A DNA stretch of 64,000 nucleotides, from assembly GCA_036322835.1 (NCBI GenBank), contig AP027304.1, positions 2,170,001 to 2,234,000 of the forward strand. The letters are read 5' to 3'. Shown in pieces: positions 35,376 through 43,488 of this stretch. Source of the stretch: Tenuifilaceae bacterium CYCD. Its GTDB lineage: Bacteria; Bacteroidota; Bacteroidia; Bacteroidales; Tenuifilaceae. Every line of letters begins with the position of its first letter. Position 1 is the first letter of the stretch. Under the pieces are notes generated by a model. That model worked only from the letters and a program-made list of their open reading frames with translations, had not been told where the DNA came from and searched no databases. The translations under genes and the position numbers were made by a program.

Positions 35376-35405
35376 CAAAGATAGCAATTATATATTTTTC
35401 CCAAT
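35376..35405 (-). promoter_or_regulatory. promoter of rho
   Basis: On the minus strand TATCTTTG (35383-35376) is an exact consensus -7 element; ATTG (35405-35402) lies 18 nt upstream. The leader to the rho start is about 100 nt. The remaining 35406-35701 is very AT-rich and shows no gene. Confidence 0.6.
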
Positions 35406-35701
35406 GAAGATAAAGTCAAAAAAAATATTTTTTCATCATTTTATTTTTTTCTACAAAAAAACATGTTGCAATGTTAATGATATGATAAATAGTACTTTAA
35501 TCTAAAATAAAGTTGAGTTCTCTACTTTAGATGGAAAAGTTATTAATGCTTAAACGTTTGTTGAAATGGGGATGTCCGAAATTTTATTTAGAATAAGTAT
35601 ATATTTTTAGGTTTAATTGTTTGTTAAAAAATATTAAAAATTTATATTTTTATTAGATAAATCTATATATATTCAAGCCGTATTTAATAGCTGATTTTGG
35701 T

Positions 35702-36565
35702 ATGAGGCAATTAAAAATTATTAAGCAAGTAACTAATCGCGAAGCGGTTTCGCTAGATAAGTATCTGCACGAAATCGGTAAGGTGGATTTGCTCACTGCT
35801 GATGAGGAGGTTTCACTTGCTCGTAAGTTAAAAGAGGGTGATGAGGATGCAATGGCTAAGTTGGTGAAGGCAAATTTGCGTTTTGTGGTATCGGTTGCCA
35901 AGCAGTACCAGAATCAAGGGTTAAGTTTACCCGACCTCATTAACGAGGGCAATGTGGGATTAATTAAGGCAGCCCAGCGTTTCGACGAAACCCGAGGATT
36001 CAAGTTCATCTCCTACGCCGTATGGTGGATTCGTCAATCTATTTTACAAGCATTGGCAGAGCAAGCTCGTATAGTAAAACTTCCCCTTAATAAAATTGGC
36101 TCTATAAATAAGGTAAACCGCGCTTTAACTGAACTCGAACAGAAGTTTGAGCGCGAACCAACCATCAATGAACTTTCCGAAACACTGGAACTAGCTCCCG
36201 ATGATATTAAGGAAGCGCTAAGAAGTAATAGTCGTCATATTTCTATGGATGCACCATTAACTCAGGATGAGGATGGAAATATGTACGATGTAATTCTTTC
36301 GCCCGATTCTCCTATGCCCGATAGAGGTTTGTTGAACGAGAGTTTACGCCGTGAGATTGAACGAGCTCTTGCCACATTAACACCACGCGAGGCTAATATT
36401 ATTCGTTTGTACTTTGGACTTAATGGCAAGCACCCTCACACCTTAGAAGAAATTGGGGAGGAGTTTGATTTGACCCGTGAGCGTGTTCGTCAGATTAAGG
36501 AAAAAGCGTTGAAACGCTTGAAACAGGCAACCCGCAGTAAGATTCTTAAGAGTTATTTAGGCTAA
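35702..36565 (+). CDS. rpoD: primary RNA polymerase sigma factor (RpoD/SigA), short Bacteroidota form
   Basis: 287-residue group 1 sigma factor. Region 1.2 ([27 protein letters not shown]), 2.1-2.4 ([65 protein letters not shown]), 3 and 4.2 ([29 protein letters not shown]) are all present. Region 1.1 and the non-conserved insert are missing, as in the primary sigma of Bacteroides, which reads the TAnnTTTG promoters seen in this window. Family and context make it the housekeeping sigma. The terminator at 36593 ends the gene. Confidence 0.97.
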   Translation: MRQLKIIKQVTNREAVSLDKYLHEIGKVDLLTADEEVSLARKLKEGDEDAMAKLVKANLRFVVSVAKQYQNQGLSLPDLINEGNVGLIKAAQRFDETRGFKFISYAVWWIRQSILQALAEQARIVKLPLNKIGSINKVNRALTELEQKFEREPTINELSETLELAPDDIKEALRSNSRHISMDAPLTQDEDGNMYDVILSPDSPMPDRGLLNESLRREIERALATLTPREANIIRLYFGLNGKHPHTLEEIGEEFDLTRERVRQIKEKALKRLKQATRSKILKSYLG

Positions 36566-36592
36566 TCTTTTTTCTTTGATCAATAGAGACAA

Positions 36593-36616
36593 GTCACCAG
36601 TTTTGGTGACTTTTTT
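36593..36616 (+). terminator. Rho-independent terminator of rpoD
   Basis: GTCACCA (36593-36599) pairs with TGGTGAC (36604-36610) around GTTT, followed by six T. Confidence 0.88.
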
Positions 36617-36658
36617 ATGTTGTACTCCATCACTTCAACACTATTCTCTGACAAAAAA

Positions 36659-36690
36659 TTTTAGAATTCTTCCAAATCATTTTACCTTTA
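36659..36690 (+). promoter_or_regulatory. promoter of rpe
   Basis: TTTT at 36659-36662 and TACCTTTA at 36683-36690 with 20 nt between them resemble TTTG-N19-TAnnTTTG with two mismatches. About 45 nt of leader follow and contain the 34-nt repeat. Confidence 0.4.
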
Positions 36691-36704
36691 CACCCTTCTA
36701 TTTT

Positions 36705-36738
36705 ACGATCAACTATCAACGAACAACTACCAACTAAA
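36705..36738 (+). repeat. 34-nt leader repeat, copy 1 (before rpe)
   Basis: The 34 nt just before the rpe ATG consist of imperfect CAACTA(T/C) heptamers, beginning ACGATCAACTATCAAC. The same block with 4 mismatches lies at 42137-42170 exactly before the aroC ATG. Confidence 0.8.
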
Positions 36739-37389
36739 ATGAATCATCTTGTATCTCCATCAATGCTATCGGCCGATTTTGCCAATCTATCCTGCGATAT
36801 TGAAATGATTAATAAGAGTCAGGCAGATTGGTTTCATCTCGATATAATGGACGGTGTTTTTGTTCCTAATATCTCGTTCGGATTTCCTCTTGTGGAGCGC
36901 ATTAAGAGTTTGGCTAAAAAGCCGCTGGATGTTCATTTGATGATTGTTGATCCTGACCGTTACTTGGAGCGTTTCCGCGATGCTGGTGCCGATTGGCTTA
37001 CCGTTCACTATGAGGCTTGCACTCATCTGAATAGAACATTAAGCCAAATTCGCAAACTTGGAATGAAGGCGGGTGTTTCACTCAATCCTCATACACCGGT
37101 GGAGGTATTGTCCGACATTTTGGCGGAGACCGATATGGTTCTTCTGATGTCAGTAAATCCTGGATTTGGTGGGCAAAAGTTTATTCAGAACACCTACAGT
37201 AAGATTGAGCGCTTAAGAGCAATGATTGATTCACGTAAACTTGACACCCTAATTGAGGTTGACGGCGGTGTAGATACCAGCAATGCAGCCCAACTGTATA
37301 AGGCTGGAGTAAATGTTCTTGTTGCAGGTAATGCAGTGTTCAAGGCCGATAATCCTCTTTCGGTAATTGAGCAGTTAAAGAATGCCTAA
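36739..37389 (+). CDS. rpe: ribulose-phosphate 3-epimerase
   Basis: 216-residue TIM-barrel enzyme interconverting ribulose 5-phosphate and xylulose 5-phosphate in the pentose phosphate pathway. Conserved blocks: SPSMLSADFANL (start), HLDIMDGVFVPNISFG with the metal-binding His and catalytic Asp (about residues 33-48), DVHLMI (about 66-71), SVNPGFGGQKFI (about 137-148) and EVDGGVD (about 174-180) with the second catalytic Asp. Length is typical. It is monocistronic; its stop overlaps that of the convergent glutaminase gene by 4 nt. The 34-nt heptamer repeat directly before its ATG is unusual. Confidence 0.97.
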   Translation: MNHLVSPSMLSADFANLSCDIEMINKSQADWFHLDIMDGVFVPNISFGFPLVERIKSLAKKPLDVHLMIVDPDRYLERFRDAGADWLTVHYEACTHLNRTLSQIRKLGMKAGVSLNPHTPVEVLSDILAETDMVLLMSVNPGFGGQKFIQNTYSKIERLRAMIDSRKLDTLIEVDGGVDTSNAAQLYKAGVNVLVAGNAVFKADNPLSVIEQLKNA

Positions 37390-37961
37390 AATATAGAAAG
37401 CCAGTTAAAAATCATTTGTTTGCCATTCGGAGTTAGAATTGATTCCGGATGGAATTGTACTCCGCATACATCCAAATCCTTATGGCAAAGTGCCATAATT
37501 TGGCCGTTCTCATCGGTTGCAGTTACTCTTAAACACGTAGGAAGAGTTTCTGGATTTGCAATCCAAGAGTGATAACGGCCTGCCTCGAACTGTTTTGGAA
37601 TATTGTTAAAAAGGTAATGGGCTGGTTCTATAACCTCCATTTTTGATGCTATTCCGTGATAAACAGTGCTAAGGTTAAGCAGCGAACCCCCGAAAAACTC
37701 CACAATAGCCTGCAGTCCTAAGCAAACTCCGAAAATCCTTTTGGTTTGATGGTATTCATTAATAATAGGTATAAGATTTCCTGCTTCGCAAGGAATTCCT
37801 GGCCCAGGCGATAGTATTATTCCATCGTACTTTGCAACTTCTTCAATAGATATATGGTCGTTACGGAAAACATCAACCTGATGTACGCCAAACTCTTCAA
37901 CATAATGAACTAAGTTGAAGGTGAACGAGTCGTAGTTATCAAGTATTAGTATTTGTGCCAT
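37386..37961 (-). CDS. glutamine amidotransferase, anthranilate/aminodeoxychorismate synthase component II
   Basis: 191-residue class I glutaminase that supplies ammonia to a TrpE- or PabB-type partner acting on chorismate. The nucleophile Cys is in FGVCLGLQAIVEFFGG (about 74-89) and the His-Glu pair in QFHPES near the C-terminus; ILSPGPGIP (about 49-57) forms the oxyanion strand. Either trpG or pabA, or a dual-use subunit; no trpE or pabB is in the window, so the name is left open. Start at 37961 (MAQILILDNYDSF) is chosen over 37985 because it matches the family and lies after a -7 element (TAAATTTG, 37990-37983). Location beside aroB fits use of chorismate. Confidence 0.93.
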   Translation of the reverse strand: MAQILILDNYDSFTFNLVHYVEEFGVHQVDVFRNDHISIEEVAKYDGIILSPGPGIPCEAGNLIPIINEYHQTKRIFGVCLGLQAIVEFFGGSLLNLSTVYHGIASKMEVIEPAHYLFNNIPKQFEAGRYHSWIANPETLPTCLRVTATDENGQIMALCHKDLDVCGVQFHPESILTPNGKQMIFNWLSIF

Positions 37962-38066
37962 TTTTTGTGTATAAACAGGCAGCAAATTTATAAATATCTA
38001 ATGGTTTTGTTGCTGTTTTTACAACATTGGGGCGTATACCCAGAAAGGTATTTAAAAAAATCAACG

Positions 38067-38074
38067 TAACTTTG
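38067..38074 (+). promoter_or_regulatory. -7 element before aroB
   Basis: TAACTTTG matches the -7 consensus and is identical to the element before nifJ (43433). It is 77 nt before the aroB ATG. No clear -33 box. Confidence 0.4.
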
Positions 38075-38101
38075 AATTCATTTGTTTTAAACTAAAATTT
38101 A

Positions 38102-38146
38102 GATTTCAGTATCTGATGTCTTGTGTCTGAAATCTAGTGTCTGCAT
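38102..38146 (+). repeat. short imperfect repeats before aroB
   Basis: Permuted copies of (T/A)ATCT(A/G)(G/A)TGTCTG-like words fill the 45 nt before the aroB start (TCTGATGTCTTGTGTCTG, then AAATCTAGTGTCTG). It is a different repeat word from that before rpe and aroC. Confidence 0.55.
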
Positions 38147-38150
38147 TTCA

Positions 38151-39176
38151 ATGGAAACAATACAAGTAAAAGGAAAAATATCAGAATCGACAATAATTGT
38201 AGGGGAAAGTATTTCAAATCTATCGAAATACATTCCTAGCAAGGGCGTTTACATTATAACCGATGAGAATGTAGATAAACTCTATGGTGATAAATTCCCC
38301 AATTATCCAAAGATTGTTGTAAAAGCTGGTGAAGCATCAAAAAATTTACTTTCAGTTTCTGAGATTTACCGTTGGTTGCTTGATGCTGGAGCCGATAGAA
38401 GTTCCTTTGTTGTTGGAATTGGTGGCGGAGTTGTTTGCGATATAGCAGGTTTTGTGGCATCTACATATATGCGTGGCGTGGAGTTTGGTTTTTTGGCTAC
38501 AAGCCTACTTGCTCAGGTCGATGCCAGCGTGGGAGGCAAAAATGGAGTTGATTTGGATGGATACAAAAATATTGTTGGAACATTCAATCAGCCCAAGTTT
38601 GTTATCTGCGATACATCGATGCTTAAAACATTGCCTGCTGTTGAACTTTCCAATGGCCTTGCCGAAATGGTCAAGCACACTTTAATTGCCGATGCTGCTG
38701 ACTTTGCATTTATGGAGAATAATATCGAGAAGTTAATGCAATGCGATGTTGAGGTAATAACTCCTTTGCTGGCAAAGTCGGTTCGCATTAAGGCAAGCGT
38801 TGTAACTGCCGATGAGCACGAGAAGGGTGAACGTAAAAAGTTGAACCTCGGTCACACCTGGGGGCATGCAGTGGAGAAAATATCGGGTTTACCGCACGGG
38901 CAAAGTGTAAGCATTGGGCTTGAGTTCTCGGCTCGCTTATCAGCAGAAAAAGGATTGCTTGAGAATCGAAACTATATGCGGATTATGAATTTGCTTCGAG
39001 AGTTGCATCTGCCAATCTGCACAAGTATTAATCCATTACGCATATTCGAAGCCCTAACCAAGGATAAGAAAAAGGTTGACGACTCCATCGATTTTATTTT
39101 GATGAAGGGAATTGGGAATGTTGTAATTGAGAGGTTGGAGTTGAATGAAATTAAGAATTTTTTAGTTAGTCACTAG
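38151..39176 (+). CDS. aroB: 3-dehydroquinate synthase
   Basis: 341-residue NAD- and metal-dependent enzyme making 3-dehydroquinate from DAHP, second step of the shikimate pathway. GIGGGVVCDIAGFVASTYMRGV (about 91-112) is the NAD-binding block; DASVGGKNGVD (about 122-132), E and His of the metal site in AEMVKHTLI (about 171-179), NLGHTWGHAVE (about 233-243) and GLPHGQSVSIG (about 246-256) are all present. Slightly shorter than the E. coli enzyme (362). Start at 38151 is chosen because the upstream in-frame codons lie within the repeat. It leads the aroB-D-E-A-C cluster; its last codons (NFLVSH) run into another repeat. Confidence 0.97.
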   Translation: METIQVKGKISESTIIVGESISNLSKYIPSKGVYIITDENVDKLYGDKFPNYPKIVVKAGEASKNLLSVSEIYRWLLDAGADRSSFVVGIGGGVVCDIAGFVASTYMRGVEFGFLATSLLAQVDASVGGKNGVDLDGYKNIVGTFNQPKFVICDTSMLKTLPAVELSNGLAEMVKHTLIADAADFAFMENNIEKLMQCDVEVITPLLAKSVRIKASVVTADEHEKGERKKLNLGHTWGHAVEKISGLPHGQSVSIGLEFSARLSAEKGLLENRNYMRIMNLLRELHLPICTSINPLRIFEALTKDKKKVDDSIDFILMKGIGNVVIERLELNEIKNFLVSH

Positions 39177-39194
39177 TTACTTATAACTGAAAAA

Positions 39195-39839
39195 ATGCAT
39201 CCAAAGATTTGTTTAACCATAGGGAATGTTACTTTCGATGAGGCTTTAAAGCATCTCAGCAATGTTTCGTTAGCCGAAATCAGAATGGATTTATTGGACT
39301 TCTCCAACGAACAGTTTTCCTCAATTTTCAGTCAGAATAAATGTACAATTGCTACATACCGTTCCGATAACCATTTCGACGTTTTGTTCTCGAAGTATAG
39401 TCAGGCAATTGAGTTTGGTTGCACTTGTGTTGATATCGATATTAATGTACCAGAGGTTTACCGCGATAAGATTGCCGATTTGGCTCATAGTAAGGGTTGT
39501 AAGGTCGTTTTATCATACCATAACTACGAGAAAACTCCAGGACATAGGGATTTATCGCGTTTAGTTGAAAAAATGGTTGGGTCGGGTGCCGATATCGTTA
39601 AAATTGCCTGTACTGCCCATAGTACAGAGGATTGCTCCAGAGTGCTTGGTTTATATGAGAAATACACAAAGTTAGTTGCCTTTTGTATGGGCGAAATTGG
39701 AAAAATCACCCGTTTGGCTGCCCCAATGCTTGGTGCACCGTTTACCTACGCATCAATTAAAGGGAAAGAGGTTGCTCCAGGTCAAATGAACTATGACGTG
39801 GTTGAGAGTATGTTAAAGATGATGGAAGCGGGAAGTTAG
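39195..39839 (+). CDS. aroD: 3-dehydroquinate dehydratase, type I
   Basis: 214-residue class I dehydroquinase forming 3-dehydroshikimate through a Schiff base. The catalytic Lys is in GADIVKIACTAHS (about 130-142), and the general base His in VVLSYHNYEKTPG (about 102-114). CMGEIGKITRLAAPMLGAPFTYAS near 177-200 is the usual C-terminal block. Shorter than E. coli AroD (252), as in other Bacteroidota. It lies 18 nt after aroB, and is followed by 120 nt that includes a GA-rich repeat. Confidence 0.95.
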   Translation: MHPKICLTIGNVTFDEALKHLSNVSLAEIRMDLLDFSNEQFSSIFSQNKCTIATYRSDNHFDVLFSKYSQAIEFGCTCVDIDINVPEVYRDKIADLAHSKGCKVVLSYHNYEKTPGHRDLSRLVEKMVGSGADIVKIACTAHSTEDCSRVLGLYEKYTKLVAFCMGEIGKITRLAAPMLGAPFTYASIKGKEVAPGQMNYDVVESMLKMMEAGS

Positions 39840-39905
39840 AAGATGGAAGTGGAAGGAAGGAAGATGGAAGATAGAAAAAGAAAGACAGAAGATGGAGATT
39901 GGGAG
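39839..39905 (+). repeat. purine-rich imperfect tandem repeat after aroD
   Basis: About 67 nt almost wholly of G and A, made of variants of GAAGATGGAA (copies near 39839, 39859 and 39889), directly after the aroD stop. It is followed by GTCAC words (39911-39945), another short-repeat family also seen at the ends of aroB and aroA. Confidence 0.75.
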
Positions 39906-39959
39906 TATAAAGTCACTTGTCACCATATTTAAAGAGTCACCAGTCGCAAAATTGAATTA

Positions 39960-40904
39960 ATGAATCACATGTTACAAAAAAAATATTTCGCTGTTTTTGG
40001 CAAACCAATCCTTCATAGCAGAAGCCCACAGCTTTTTAACTCAGTTTTTGAAAAGTCAGGAATGGATGCATTCTATACGCGAATCAGGGCATTAAGTGGT
40101 AAGGATGTGATTGAGATAATAAAAAACCTGAATATTTCGGGGGCTAACATTACCACTCCATTCAAGGAGGAGGTGATGCCTTATCTGGATTTTATCTCCG
40201 ATGATGCTAAACTAATTGGTGGTGTTAATACAATTGTTAATGCCGATGGTAAATTGTCGGGTTACAATACCGACCATTTCGGTGTTACCCGTTCACTTAT
40301 TGAGTCGGGATTGAACTTGAATGGGCTGAAATGTCTTATACTTGGTGCAGGCCCTGCGGCTAGGGCTGCCGTTTATGGCTTAGTGAAAAATAGGGCAGAG
40401 GTTACAGTTTCCAACCGCACTCACTCTAAAGCCCAGCTCATTGCCAATGATTTTGGGTGTAGGGTTTTGGAAATTGATAAAATCAAATCTGAAATTGGCG
40501 GATTTGATGTTGTTGTATCAACCTTATTGCCCGATGCTAACCCAATTAGCGATGTTGATTTGCCCTCTAACTTAATTATTCTCGATGCAAACTACCGAAT
40601 GTCGAATTTTGGCATTTATGCCGAGGCTTTCTATTGTAAAATAATATCCGGAAAACGCTGGCTCATCAATCAGGCTGTTGAGTCATATAAGTACTATTTT
40701 GGCGTAGAACCAGATGTTAAGTTGATGGAGAAAGGACTTAATGTTGAGTTAGAGAAGAACTCGATTAATGCAATTCCATATTCACCGGGTGCTAGGTTTG
40801 TGAGTTTGATAAATGTAGATATTGTTATATCGCTTCCTGCAGCGCAGGTAGGATGTTTAAATACTTTTTTAGATGAAGAGGTTTGTAAGGTCTTCGGCAG
40901 TTAA
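39960..40904 (+). CDS. aroE: shikimate dehydrogenase with C-terminal extension
   Basis: 314-residue NADP-dependent enzyme reducing 3-dehydroshikimate to shikimate. Substrate site: S-x-S in KPILHSRSPQ (about 16-25), Lys in TTPFKEEV (about 65-72), Asp in YNTDHFG (about 101-107). NADP motif: LGAGPAARAAVYGL (about 127-140). The usual enzyme ends after the GKRWLINQAVESYKYYFG block (about 233-250); here some 64 further residues follow (VEPDVKLMEKGLNVE through EEVCKVFGS) with no recognised domain. The gene overlaps aroA by 32 nt, within this tail. The tail could be a natural extension or a remnant of another gene. Confidence 0.93.
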   Translation: MNHMLQKKYFAVFGKPILHSRSPQLFNSVFEKSGMDAFYTRIRALSGKDVIEIIKNLNISGANITTPFKEEVMPYLDFISDDAKLIGGVNTIVNADGKLSGYNTDHFGVTRSLIESGLNLNGLKCLILGAGPAARAAVYGLVKNRAEVTVSNRTHSKAQLIANDFGCRVLEIDKIKSEIGGFDVVVSTLLPDANPISDVDLPSNLIILDANYRMSNFGIYAEAFYCKIISGKRWLINQAVESYKYYFGVEPDVKLMEKGLNVELEKNSINAIPYSPGARFVSLINVDIVISLPAAQVGCLNTFLDEEVCKVFGS

Positions 40905-42117
40905 TGGTGTTGTGCAGGCTCCTGCATCTAAAAGCGTTGCACAAAGGGCAATTGCGCTTGCATCTATGGCCGAAGGACGTTCTGAGATTTTAAACGTAGG
41001 AAACAGTGACGATTGCCAAGCGGCAATTCGTGTTTGCAAGGATTTGGGAGCAACTATTGATGGAGATGCTAATCATTTAATTGTTGATGGTGGACTAAAA
41101 CTTCCTGCACGTCCGCTGAACTGTGGAGAATCTGGATTAAGCATTCGGATGTTCTCTCCAATTGCATCAACACTTAATGGAGATATAACATTGATTGGTG
41201 AAGGTTCCCTGATGAATAGACCGATGCAGATAATCACCGATGCGTTGAATCAGTTCGGTGTTGAGTGTTCTACAGCAAATGGTTTTCTGCCAATACAGGT
41301 AAAAGGACCAATTAAGGGTGGACAAATCAGTGTCGATGGTTCTTTAAGTTCGCAGGTGCTTACGGGTTTGCTTATGGCTTCGCCAATGGCAAGTTCCGAT
41401 GTAACAATATTGGTTGATAATCTCAAAAGCATTCCCTACGTGCAGTTAACTATCGATATGATGCGTAAGTTCGGTGTTGATGTTGAGAATATCAATAATT
41501 CGGAATTCAGAATTAAAGCGCCTCAGCGCTACAAGCCCTGCAAGTATAATGTTGAGGGCGATTGGAGTGGTGCTGCCTTTTTGCTTGTTGCTGGTGCAAT
41601 TGCTGGAGAGGTTGAGGTAACGAACCTTAACCCACGCTCGCTTCAGGCCGATAGGGCAATTATCAATGCGTTAATGTGGTGTGGTGCATACGTTTCCATT
41701 CGCGAGAATAGTATTTTAGTGAAGATGGAGAATTTAGCTGGCTTTGATTTCGACGCCACGCATTGTCCCGATTTGTTCCCTCCATTAGTAGCACTTGCTT
41801 CGCATTGTGTTGGAGAATCAAAAATTCTGGGCGTTGGCCGACTAAAAGTAAAGGAGAGCGATAGGGCTGCAACGCTTATGGAGGAATTCACTAAATTGGG
41901 AATCGATATTAAGGTGCAGAACGATTTAATGATAATTCAAGGAGGAAAGCCGAAATCGGCTAAAGTTCAATCGTACGGCGACCATCGCATTGCAATGGCT
42001 TGCGCAGTTGCCGTATTAAACGGTAATTGCGAGGTTGAGATTGATGGCGCCGAAGCCGTATCCAAGAGTTATCCAGATTTCTTTAGTGACTTAAAAACAG
42101 TGACGAGTGACATGTGA
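40873..42117 (+). CDS. aroA: 3-phosphoshikimate 1-carboxyvinyltransferase (EPSP synthase)
   Basis: 414-residue two-domain enzyme joining shikimate 3-phosphate and PEP. PASKSVAQRAIALASMAEG (about 17-35) is the N-terminal Lys/Ser site, GESGLSIRMFSPIAS (about 84-98) the PEP-binding block, DGSLSSQVLTGLLMASP (about 155-171) the central S-S-Q, LKVKESDRAATLMEEFTKLG (about 323-342) and YGDHRIAMACAVA (about 373-385) the C-terminal site. The NAGTA motif of many EPSP synthases reads NCGES here, which has an effect on glyphosate binding that cannot be judged by eye. The last codons (TVTSDM) are made of AGTGAC(A/G) heptamers at 42099-42118. A separate shikimate kinase gene was not found in the window. Confidence 0.96.
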   Translation: MKRFVRSSAVNGVVQAPASKSVAQRAIALASMAEGRSEILNVGNSDDCQAAIRVCKDLGATIDGDANHLIVDGGLKLPARPLNCGESGLSIRMFSPIASTLNGDITLIGEGSLMNRPMQIITDALNQFGVECSTANGFLPIQVKGPIKGGQISVDGSLSSQVLTGLLMASPMASSDVTILVDNLKSIPYVQLTIDMMRKFGVDVENINNSEFRIKAPQRYKPCKYNVEGDWSGAAFLLVAGAIAGEVEVTNLNPRSLQADRAIINALMWCGAYVSIRENSILVKMENLAGFDFDATHCPDLFPPLVALASHCVGESKILGVGRLKVKESDRAATLMEEFTKLGIDIKVQNDLMIIQGGKPKSAKVQSYGDHRIAMACAVAVLNGNCEVEIDGAEAVSKSYPDFFSDLKTVTSDM

Positions 42118-42136
42118 CAATCATCAAAAACTTCTT

Positions 42137-42170
42137 ACGATCAACTATCAACCATCAACTATCAACTAGA
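42137..42170 (+). repeat. 34-nt leader repeat, copy 2 (before aroC)
   Basis: Begins ACGATCAACTATCAAC and continues with CAACTAT heptamers to the base before the aroC ATG. It matches copy 1 (36705-36738) in 30 of 34 positions and stands at exactly the same distance from the start codon. Confidence 0.8.
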
Positions 42171-43148
42171 ATGAACACATTCGGACAAATATTCAGAATA
42201 TCAATCTTTGGTGAGTCGCACGGCCCAGCAGTTGGGATTACTATTGATGGCGTAAAACCAGGATTACCCTTGCAGTTAGATGATTTTACACACGATATTT
42301 CACGACGTAAGTCTGGCGCAAAAGGCACTACGCCTCGAGTGGAAGACGATATTCCCGAAATAATCTCTGGATGGTTTAATGGTTTTACCACAGGTGCACC
42401 ACTTACAATCATATTCAGGAATGCCAACACCCAATCGGCCGATTACGAGCGTATAAAGGATTTGCCACGACCCGGACATGCCGATTTTGTTGCCCATCAT
42501 AAATTCAATGGCTATAACGATTACCGTGGTGGTGGCCATTTTTCGGGTCGTTTAACCCTTGCGCTGGTTGCTGCTGGCGTTATTGCAAAAAAGATGATTG
42601 AGCCAATAAACATAAATGCCAAGTTGATTTCGGTTGGAGGTAGTTGTGATATTGAGGCTACAATTAATAGGTCCCTCGAAAATAACGACTCCGTTGGAGG
42701 TATAGTTGAGTGTAGAGCAAATAATTTGCCCATTGGACTAGGCGAGCCATTCTTCGATTCGGTAGAGTCGTTAATTAGCCATATCGTTTTTGCTGTTCCA
42801 GCAATAAAGGGAATAGAGTTTGGTTCAGGTTTTTCGGCAGCAACAATGACGGGCTCTCAGCATAACGATAAATTCTTAGATGCCCAAGGCAAAACATCAA
42901 CCAATAATGCTGGAGGAATATCTGGTGGAATAACCAATGGTAACGAGTTGGTTTTTTGTGTGGCTGTAAAACCAACATCGAGCATAGGTATTAAGCAGCA
43001 AACAATTAATTTGGCGAGTGGAAAGGTTGAGGACCTAGATATCAAAGGTCGCCACGATGCTTGCATTGCATTACGTGTTCCTGTGGTAATGGAGGCTGTA
43101 ACAGCTATAGTTTTGGCAGATTTATCGATGATTAATCAAAGATTTTAA
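42171..43148 (+). CDS. aroC: chorismate synthase
   Basis: 325-residue FMN-dependent enzyme giving chorismate from EPSP, last step of the shikimate pathway. FGESHGPAVGITIDGVKPGLPL (near residues 11-32), RRKSGAKGTTPRVEDD (about 45-60), GRPGHADFVAHHKFNGYNDYRGGGHFSGR-like block with catalytic His (about 101-126) and GRHDACIALRVPVVMEA near the C-terminus are typical. Somewhat shorter than E. coli AroC (361). Start at 42171 is chosen because the in-frame upstream sequence from 42114 is the heptamer repeat. It ends the aro cluster. Confidence 0.97.
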   Translation: MNTFGQIFRISIFGESHGPAVGITIDGVKPGLPLQLDDFTHDISRRKSGAKGTTPRVEDDIPEIISGWFNGFTTGAPLTIIFRNANTQSADYERIKDLPRPGHADFVAHHKFNGYNDYRGGGHFSGRLTLALVAAGVIAKKMIEPININAKLISVGGSCDIEATINRSLENNDSVGGIVECRANNLPIGLGEPFFDSVESLISHIVFAVPAIKGIEFGSGFSAATMTGSQHNDKFLDAQGKTSTNNAGGISGGITNGNELVFCVAVKPTSSIGIKQQTINLASGKVEDLDIKGRHDACIALRVPVVMEAVTAIVLADLSMINQRF

Positions 43149-43432
43149 CCGTTAATTCGGATTAACAACATTTCTTGTTTAAAAAATGTGAAATTTAAAT
43201 GTATGATTATTGAGATCTTACATTTTGAAATGTATTTGCGAAAAAATGATCTATTAATGTTCGAGTAATGGCATTAATTGTAGTTGAATTTAATATTTCC
43301 GAGTGATTTTATTGAAAACTGTAATTTTGATTGGAATTGAGAATCTGCCATTTCAAACGATTTCAGAGAGTTGCATTAATTTAAAGGCGTTTCAAATTGC
43401 TGTAAAACATGGTTAATTTTATCGAATTGTTA
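43149..43432. other. AT-rich intergenic region between aroC and nifJ
   Basis: About 280 nt without a convincing reading frame or hairpin terminator. The nifJ -7 element lies at its right end. Confidence 0.5.
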
Positions 43433-43440
43433 TAACTTTG
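43433..43440 (+). promoter_or_regulatory. -7 element before nifJ
   Basis: TAACTTTG, 49 nt before the ATG at 43489. The expected -33 position (about 43410) reads TGGTTAAT, a weak match. It lies right where an alternative earlier in-frame start (43438) would be, so that earlier start is unlikely. Confidence 0.5.
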
Positions 43441-43488
43441 CATCAATTTTCAAAAAATCCGTTATTCATCATAAATTCACAAATTCAA

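Noticed and set aside
42114-42170. Earlier in-frame start for aroC
   Set aside because: The added residues are a translation of the CAACTAT repeat, and the family starts at MNTFGQIF.
43438-43488. Earlier in-frame start for nifJ
   Set aside because: It lies at the predicted -7 element, upstream of the likely transcription start, and the extra residues are not part of PFOR.
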